Assembly: GCA_025464025.1 (NCBI GenBank)
Contig: JAODBP010000117.1
Coordinates: 1 to 8,953, forward strand
DNA from: Actinomycetes bacterium
GTDB lineage: Bacteria > Actinomycetota > Acidimicrobiia > Acidimicrobiales > CADCSY01
Reading direction: 5' to 3'
DNA length: 8,953 bases
Shown here piece after piece: positions 5,234 through 8,953 of this stretch. The position numbers and the translations under genes are program-made. The notes beneath the pieces were generated by a model. That model saw nothing but the letters and a program-made list of their open reading frames with translations. It ran no database searches and was not told the DNA's origin. Every line of letters starts with the position of its first letter. Positions within the stretch are counted from its first letter, which is position 1.

Positions 5234-6655
5234 GTGGCGCAGCCGATGGTGGTGGGGGACATCTTCCGGAACGGGGCCCGAGCGGTCCCCGACCGGGTCG
5301 CGGTCGTGTTCAACGGCGAGGCGCTCACGTTCGCCGAGCTCGACCGGGCGGCCAACCGCACGGCACGTGCCCTCGGTGCCGGTCACGGCGACCGGGTGGC
5401 CGTGTGGTCGAGCACCGACCTCGGCCTGGCCCCGGTGTTCGCCGGCCTGGCCAAGGCCGGCGCCGTGTTCGCGCCGGTCAGCGGGGTGCTCCCGGCCGAG
5501 GAGGCCGTGGCCGTGGTGCAGTCGGCCCGACCGAGCCACCTGGTGGTCGACGCCGTCCACGCCGCCGACGGCGCCATGGTCGCCGAGAAGGCCGGCATCC
5601 CGCTGATGACGTTGGCCGAGCTGGCCGCGGCCGACGAGGACGACAGCGATCTGCGGGTGCCGGTGCAGGAGACCGACCCGCACGTCATCTTCTTCACGAG
5701 CGGGAGCACCGGGAAGCCGAAGGGCGTCGTGCTGTCGCACCGGGTCAACGTGCTGCGGTGCCACCCCGGCTCGCAGCTCGAGCCTCGGGGCGTGATGGTG
5801 TGCCCGTACCCGCTGTTCCACATGGGGGCGTGGTTGATCGCCACCCAGCAGTGGGCGGCGCGGGAGCGGGTCGTGTTCACCACCTCGGACGCGGCGGCCA
5901 TCGTCACCGCCGTCGACGAGCACCAGGCGGCCCGCCTCAACTGCATCCCCGGCGTGTGGCGCCGCGTGCTCGACCACCTCGACGGCCGGCCGCTCGAGTC
6001 ACTGCGCTTCGCCGACACCGGCACGTCGGCCACGCCGCTCGACCTGCTCCAGGCCATCGCCGCGGCCGCGCCCAACGCCCACCTGCGGGTGTTCTACGGC
6101 TCGACCGAGGCCGGCAACGTCGCCCACCTCGACCACGAGGACGTCGAGCGGAAGCCGGGCCGCACCGGCGTGCCGTCGGCGTTCACCGAGGTCCGGGTCG
6201 ACGAGGCCGGTGAGGTGTGGGTCACCGGGCCGCTGCTCTTCGACGGCTACTTCGACAACCCCGAGGCCACGGCCGAGGCGCTGGTCGACGGGTGGTACCG
6301 CACCGGCGACCTCGCCGACGTGGACGACGGCGGCTACCTCTCGATCGTGGGGCGGGCCAAGGACCTCATCCGCACCGGCGGCGAATCGGTCGTGCCGGCC
6401 GAGGTCGAGGTCGTGCTGGCGACGCATCCGTCCGTCCGGGACGTCGCCGTCGTCGGGCTGCCAGACCCGCAGTGGGGCGAGACCGTCTGCGCCGTCGTCG
6501 TCGGCGACGTCACCCTCGAGGAGCTCACCGCCCACTGCGACGGGCGGCTGGCCCGGTTCAAGCAGCCCCGGCGGCTCGCCCTGGTCGACGAGATCCCCCG
6601 CACGCCCGCCACCAACCAGGTGCAGCGCCGACTGATCGTGGAGCAGCTCTCATGA
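5234..6655 (+). CDS. Acyl-CoA synthetase-like protein lacking the A10 lysine
   Basis: A 473-residue member of the AMP-dependent synthetase family, which forms acyl-CoA via acyl-adenylate. Seen: LTFAELDRAANRTARAL (31-47), phosphate loop TSGSTGKPKG (155-164), FYGSTEA (287-293), YRTGDL with Asp 359, and GRAKDLIRTGGESV (373-386). The C-terminal A10 motif reads PRTPATNQVQRRL: where family members have Gly-Lys or Asn-Lys, this protein has Asn 461-Gln 462 (codon CAG). That lysine is required for adenylate formation in studied members, so activity may be reduced, limited to the thioester half-reaction, or changed. GTG 5234 is preferred because a G-run precedes it; ATG 5246 is possible. It is first in an operon with the oxidoreductase subunits, overlapping the gamma gene by ATGA. 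It may supply, recycle or trap the acyl-CoA made by that enzyme (inference). Confidence 0.9.
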   Translation: MAQPMVVGDIFRNGARAVPDRVAVVFNGEALTFAELDRAANRTARALGAGHGDRVAVWSSTDLGLAPVFAGLAKAGAVFAPVSGVLPAEEAVAVVQSARPSHLVVDAVHAADGAMVAEKAGIPLMTLAELAAADEDDSDLRVPVQETDPHVIFFTSGSTGKPKGVVLSHRVNVLRCHPGSQLEPRGVMVCPYPLFHMGAWLIATQQWAARERVVFTTSDAAAIVTAVDEHQAARLNCIPGVWRRVLDHLDGRPLESLRFADTGTSATPLDLLQAIAAAAPNAHLRVFYGSTEAGNVAHLDHEDVERKPGRTGVPSAFTEVRVDEAGEVWVTGPLLFDGYFDNPEATAEALVDGWYRTGDLADVDDGGYLSIVGRAKDLIRTGGESVVPAEVEVVLATHPSVRDVAVVGLPDPQWGETVCAVVVGDVTLEELTAHCDGRLARFKQPRRLALVDEIPRTPATNQVQRRLIVEQLS

Positions 6656-7242
6656 CCGAACGTGAGCTCGTGTTGAGCGGCATCGGGGGGCAGGGCATCC
6701 AGCTCGCGGCCCAGGTCGTCGCCCGAGCCGCCATCGCCGAGGGCAAGCAGGTCCAGCTCTTCGGCAGCTACGGAGGGATGATGCGCGGCGGCAACACCGA
6801 GGCCACCATCGTCGTCGGCGACGAGCCGGTGGAGGCGCCGCCGACGATCAGCTCGACGTGGTCGGCGATCCTCATGCACCACGACTACGTCGAGCCGACG
6901 CTGTCGCTCCTCCGGCCGGGCACGATCGTGCTCCGCAACAGCACGGTCTACGAGGGCGACGTCGACGTCGAGGGCATCGAGCTGCTCGACGTGCCGGCCA
7001 CCGAGCTGGCCGTCGGCGTGGGCAACATCATGACGGCGTCGATGGTGATGGCCGGCGCCTACGCCAAGCGCACCGGGCTGGTGTCGCTCGACTCGCTGAA
7101 GGAAGCGGTGACGGCGTCGCTGCCCTCGTACCGGTCCAAGCACGTCGACCTGAACGTGTCCGCCCTCGACGTCGGGTACGCCGCCGTGAGCGAGCCGAGC
7201 GGCGATGGGTTCGGGGCGCAGCCCCGGGGAGCGCAGTGCTGA
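6652..7242 (+). CDS. 2-oxoacid:ferredoxin oxidoreductase, gamma subunit
   Basis: The 196-residue protein matches the gamma subunit (domain III) of the pyruvate/2-oxoacid:ferredoxin oxidoreductase superfamily. The glycine-rich start LVLSGIGGQGIQLAAQVVA (6-24) and SYGGMMRGGNTEATI (39-53) are the family signatures; the remainder is the usual mixed fold around VGVGNIMTASMVMAGAYA (121-138). In known enzymes this subunit helps bind CoA and closes over the active site. The ATG overlaps the ligase stop (ATGA). The normal family sequence seems to end near residue 178. The last 18 residues (SEPSGDGFGAQPRGAQC and one more) are low-complexity and are encoded by a GAGCG-rich element also found at the end of the next gene. 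Subunit identity is secure; the choice between pyruvate, branched-chain, 2-oxoglutarate or aryl-pyruvate enzyme is not possible. Confidence 0.92.
   Translation: MTERELVLSGIGGQGIQLAAQVVARAAIAEGKQVQLFGSYGGMMRGGNTEATIVVGDEPVEAPPTISSTWSAILMHHDYVEPTLSLLRPGTIVLRNSTVYEGDVDVEGIELLDVPATELAVGVGNIMTASMVMAGAYAKRTGLVSLDSLKEAVTASLPSYRSKHVDLNVSALDVGYAAVSEPSGDGFGAQPRGAQC
7182..7236 (+). repeat. GAGCG-rich element, copy 1 (gamma-subunit tail)
   Basis: The copy begins with CGCCGTGAGCGAGCC (7182-7196) and ends with GAGCGCAG (7229-7236). Copy 2 at 7463-7514 begins with the same 15 bases bar one and ends with the same eight, with nearly the same distance between (42 against 39 bases). Inside copy 1, CGGGGC (7212-7217) and GCCCCG (7221-7226) form a tight hairpin just before the Shine-Dalgarno of the ferredoxin gene. 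Confidence 0.5.
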
Positions 7243-7493
7243 CCCGGGGGACCGTCGTCATCGACGTCGAGATGTGCAAGGGGTGCGACCTCTGCATCGA
7301 CGCCTGCCCGCCCCGCGTGCTGGAGATGACCACCACCGAGGTCAACGGCCGGGGCTACCGCTACCCGCGCCTGCTGCCGGGGTGCACCGGGTGCAAGGCG
7401 TGCTCGCAGATCTGCCCCGACTTCGTGTTCCAGGTCTGGAAGTACGACGAGCCACTGGAGATCGCCATGAGCGAGCCTGCGAGCGAATCATGA
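7236..7493 (+). CDS. 2-oxoacid:ferredoxin oxidoreductase, delta (ferredoxin) subunit
   Basis: From GTG 7236 the protein has 85 residues with two complete [4Fe-4S] motifs: CKGCDLCIDACP (Cys 14, 17, 20, 24) and CTGCKACSQICP (Cys 50, 53, 56, 60). This is the bacterial-type 2x[4Fe-4S] ferredoxin domain that carries electrons from the thiamine centre out of the complex. No other start fits: GGGGAG (7226-7231) lies 4 bases upstream of the GTG, and the first cluster motif begins only 13 residues later. The gene overlaps the gamma gene by 7 bp. Its last residues (MSEPASES) come from copy 2 of the GAGCG-rich element and look added to the family's normal end. A separate ferredoxin subunit marks the four-subunit form of the enzyme, best known from archaea and anaerobes, and suggests a ferredoxin acceptor. 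Confidence 0.93.
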   Translation: MLTRGTVVIDVEMCKGCDLCIDACPPRVLEMTTTEVNGRGYRYPRLLPGCTGCKACSQICPDFVFQVWKYDEPLEIAMSEPASES

Positions 7494-7514
7494 GCACAGG
7501 TTTTCCGAGCGCAG
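7463..7514 (+). repeat. GAGCG-rich element, copy 2 (ferredoxin-subunit tail)
   Basis: CGCCATGAGCGAGCC (7463-7477) and GAGCGCAG (7507-7514) match the two ends of copy 1; the middle has diverged. The copy spans the stop codon of the ferredoxin gene and the start of the small ORF at 7490. The similarity is short, so a chance resemblance of GC-rich DNA is possible. Confidence 0.45.
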
Positions 7515-7585
7515 CGAGGCGGTCATTGGCCGACGGTTGGCAGTTCGACAGGGTGAACATGCTGACGTGTGAGCGCGGCCAATGA
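7490..7585 (+). CDS. Possible 31-residue coupling peptide
   Basis: An ORF of 31 codons starts with ATG at 7490-7492, inside the ferredoxin stop (ATGA), and ends with TGA at 7583-7585, inside the alpha-subunit start (ATGA). It thus fills the only gap between the oxidoreductase genes with no base to spare. The peptide starts MSTGFPSAARR and ends TCERGQ; I recognise no family. Its third codon positions are about three quarters G or C, clearly lower than the neighbours, so the amino-acid sequence may not be under selection. If translated, ribosomes would run through the stem-loop at 7512-7593 and be delivered to the alpha start codon, keeping the four subunits in step. It could equally be an accident of an inserted repeat. 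Confidence 0.35.
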   Translation: MSTGFPSAARRSLADGWQFDRVNMLTCERGQ

Positions 7586-7593
7586 CCGCGCTG
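7512..7593 (+). promoter_or_regulatory. Long stem-loop covering the alpha-subunit start codon
   Basis: GCGGTCATTGGCCG (7519-7532) and CGGCCAATGACCGC (7576-7589) are perfect 14-bp inverted arms with a 43-base loop. As an alternative outer pairing, CAGCG (7512-7516) can pair with CGCTG (7589-7593) past a small bulge. The right arm contains the ATG (7582-7584) of the alpha subunit and the bases just before it, so in RNA the start codon would be paired. No good Shine-Dalgarno is present there. Ribosomes finishing the 31-codon ORF would open the stem. The inverted repeat is directly visible; a regulatory role is inference. Confidence 0.55.
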
Positions 7594-8649
7594 TTGGAGG
7601 GGTCCGAGGCCATCGCCGAGGCGATGGTCGCGGCCGGGTGCCGGTTCTTCGCCGGCTACCCGATGACGCCGTTCACCGAGGTGCTCGAGCACATGGCCAA
7701 GAAGCTCCCGCCGGTGGGGGGCGTGTGCATGAACGCCGAGTCCGAGCTTGAGGCCGTCGGCATGGCGTGGGGCGCGGCGGCCACCGGGACGCCGGCCGCC
7801 ACCGGCTCGACCGGCCAGGGGCTCTCGCTCATGCAGGAGTCGATCGCCGAGCTGGCCATGGCCCGCCTGCCCATGGTGGTCATCAACATGGCCCGGGCCC
7901 AGGGCGACTACTGGCAGGCCACCCGGGGTGGCGGCCACGGCGACTACCGCACGCCGGTGCTGGCGCCCATGGACGTGCCCGAGGCCGTCGAGCTGACCCA
8001 GCTGGCGTTCCACTGGGCGGCCACCTGGCGCAACCCGGTGCTGCTGTTCGGCGACTACTACCTGGCCCACACGTCGCAGTCGGTCGACGTGCAGCCCATC
8101 GACTTCGGGCTCCGGCCCGACACCTCCTGGGCCCTCGACGGCTCCAGCGGCGGCACCGGCCGGGCCAAGCTGGTCTCACCCCTCGGCACCCAGAAGCAGC
8201 GCGACGACGTGGGCTACGACCTGTCGGAGCACTACCTCGAGTGCGCGGCGGCGACCGAGGCCATGTTGAAGGGCATCGAGCCCATGGCCGAGGTGGCGCT
8301 GTGCGACGACGCCGACGTGGTGGTGGTGGCCTACGGCACGCCCGGCCGCTACATCCGGGCCGCGGTCAGGGCCCTGCGGGAGCGGGGCGTGAAGGCCGGC
8401 TACGTGCGACCCATCACCCTGCTGCCGTTCCCCACCGAGGCCGTGGCCCGGGCGGCCGAGGGGGCCAAGGTCGTCGCCGTCTACGAGAACAACCAGGGCC
8501 AGATGGTCGACGACGTGCGCCTGGCCGTGCTGGGCCGCACCCCGGTGACGTTCATCGGCGGCCTCAGCCTCGACACGTCGGGCTTCGGCATCGCCCCCGA
8601 CCTCGACGTCACCATCCTCGGCGACCGGATCGAAGGTGCCCTGCCATGA
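7582..8649 (+). CDS. 2-oxoacid:ferredoxin oxidoreductase, alpha subunit
   Basis: The 355-residue protein is the alpha subunit, joining the pyrimidine-binding thiamine domain and the transketolase C-terminal-like domain. Seen: CRFFAGYPMTPFTE (20-33; family form GYPITPxxE), NAESELEAVGMAWGAA (51-66) with the conserved acidic pair near Glu 53/55, STGQGLSLMQE (76-86), and QGDYWQATRGGGHGDYR (107-123). The C-terminal domain has VVAYGTPGR (248-256), VRPITLLPFP (275-284) and YENNQGQMVDDVR (301-313). The QGDYWQATRGGGHGDYR block is closest in my memory to VorB/KorA-type subunits (branched-chain 2-oxoacid or 2-oxoglutarate), but this does not fix the substrate. With beta it forms the catalytic core that decarboxylates a 2-oxoacid and makes acyl-CoA. 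An in-frame TGA at 7570-7572 rules out any longer start. The stop overlaps the beta start (ATGA). Confidence 0.94.
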   Translation: MTALLEGSEAIAEAMVAAGCRFFAGYPMTPFTEVLEHMAKKLPPVGGVCMNAESELEAVGMAWGAAATGTPAATGSTGQGLSLMQESIAELAMARLPMVVINMARAQGDYWQATRGGGHGDYRTPVLAPMDVPEAVELTQLAFHWAATWRNPVLLFGDYYLAHTSQSVDVQPIDFGLRPDTSWALDGSSGGTGRAKLVSPLGTQKQRDDVGYDLSEHYLECAAATEAMLKGIEPMAEVALCDDADVVVVAYGTPGRYIRAAVRALRERGVKAGYVRPITLLPFPTEAVARAAEGAKVVAVYENNQGQMVDDVRLAVLGRTPVTFIGGLSLDTSGFGIAPDLDVTILGDRIEGALP

Positions 8650-8953
8650 CCGACGTGCCCGTTCGCTTCGTCCCCACCGACAAGGCGCCCACCCGAGCCG
8701 CCCGCCTGGTCGACGACTTCACGCCCGCCCTCATCGAGGTCGGCGAGCACCACCTGTGCCCGGGCTGCGGCGAGCCCATCGCCATGCGCTCGGTGCTGGA
8801 GGTCATCGCCGAGCTCGACGTGGTCCAGCGCTCGATCGCCGTGTTCGGCATCGGCTGCTACACCGCCTTCTCCAACAACCTCGACCTCGAGGTGTGCCAG
8901 GCCCTGCACGGCCGGGCCCCGTCGGTGGCCACCGGCATCAAGCGGGCCAAGCC
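8646..8953 (+). CDS. 2-oxoacid:ferredoxin oxidoreductase, beta subunit (N-terminal part)
   Basis: The frame is open from ATG 8646 to the window edge, giving 102 residues of a protein normally around 280-330. Family signatures are present: LCPGCGEPIAMR (37-48), the CPGCG stretch that helps hold the cluster or thiamine site in beta subunits; VFGIGCYTAFSNN (66-78); and LHGRAPSVATGIKRAK (87-102), the entry to the thiamine-diphosphate binding half. The GDG(x)n magnesium-thiamine motif should follow just beyond the window and cannot be checked. The start overlaps the alpha stop by ATGA. The first 25 residues are a family-variable extension. Identity is secure from the combination of these motifs and its place directly after alpha. 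Confidence 0.92.
   Translation, partial: MTDVPVRFVPTDKAPTRAARLVDDFTPALIEVGEHHLCPGCGEPIAMRSVLEVIAELDVVQRSIAVFGIGCYTAFSNNLDLEVCQALHGRAPSVATGIKRAK

Noticed and set aside
4522..5977. A very long minus-strand frame continuing upstream of the cupin start to 5977 (593 codons in all)
   Set aside because: Only the last 107 codons have family sequence. The upstream part runs antisense to the ligase-like gene and out of frame with the TetR gene, and has low-complexity composition.
7212..7226. Hairpin CGGGGC/GCCCCG before the ferredoxin gene as a terminator
   Set aside because: It lies inside the end of the gamma gene, has no T-tract, and the next gene overlaps by 7 bp, so termination here would break the operon. 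It may affect translation of the ferredoxin gene only.
1..8953. CRISPR array, tRNA or rRNA gene, insertion sequence or phage genes
   Set aside because: No regularly spaced repeats, no tRNA-like cloverleaf, no rRNA stretch, and no transposase or integrase motif was seen on either strand.

Overview
The window is a GC-rich stretch (roughly 70% G+C by eye) in which almost every codon ends in G or C, genes are packed with 4-bp ATGA overlaps, and several promoters sit only a few bases from the start codon. Together with the gene families present (AMP-dependent acyl-CoA ligases, a PPOX/F420-type flavin-fold protein, a TetR regulator, a lipoprotein esterase), this points to an actinobacterium. An acidimicrobial-type lineage is my best guess, but the window alone cannot settle it.

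Left part (1-1720, + strand): the 3' end of a short-chain dehydrogenase resembling 3-hydroxyacyl-CoA dehydrogenases, followed closely by a compact acyl-CoA ligase with all core motifs. This pair looks like part of a lipid, sterol or aromatic acid degradation operon. It ends at a strong 15-bp inverted repeat (1800-1846) that can terminate transcription from both sides, because the next gene, a pirin, converges on it.

Middle part (1850-4519): the pirin (-) and a lipoprotein alpha/beta hydrolase (+) are transcribed divergently across a short region holding an 8+8 bp dyad. The hydrolase converges on a PPOX-family gene, and the two TAG stops share one CTAG. Upstream of the PPOX gene on the minus strand lie a small cupin and a TetR regulator, which overlap by ATGA.

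Right part (5159-8953): a 29-bp near-perfect palindrome lies between the TetR gene and a divergent + strand operon, covering the -10 elements of both candidate promoters. It is the obvious candidate operator. The operon reads: acyl-CoA-synthetase-like protein (its conserved A10 catalytic lysine is a glutamine), then the gamma, delta (2x[4Fe-4S] ferredoxin), alpha and beta subunits of a 2-oxoacid:ferredoxin oxidoreductase (beta is cut by the window edge). A four-subunit oxidoreductase converts a 2-oxoacid plus CoA to an acyl-CoA, CO2 and reduced ferredoxin. The neighbouring ligase homologue suggests an acyl-CoA-centred pathway, but the substrate cannot be read from sequence.

The most unusual place is the only gap inside the oxidoreductase genes (7494-7581). 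A 31-codon ORF fills it exactly, with ATGA overlaps at both ends. A 14-bp inverted repeat there pairs across the start codon of the alpha subunit. Two diverged copies of a GAGCG-rich element form the odd C-terminal tails of the gamma and delta subunits.
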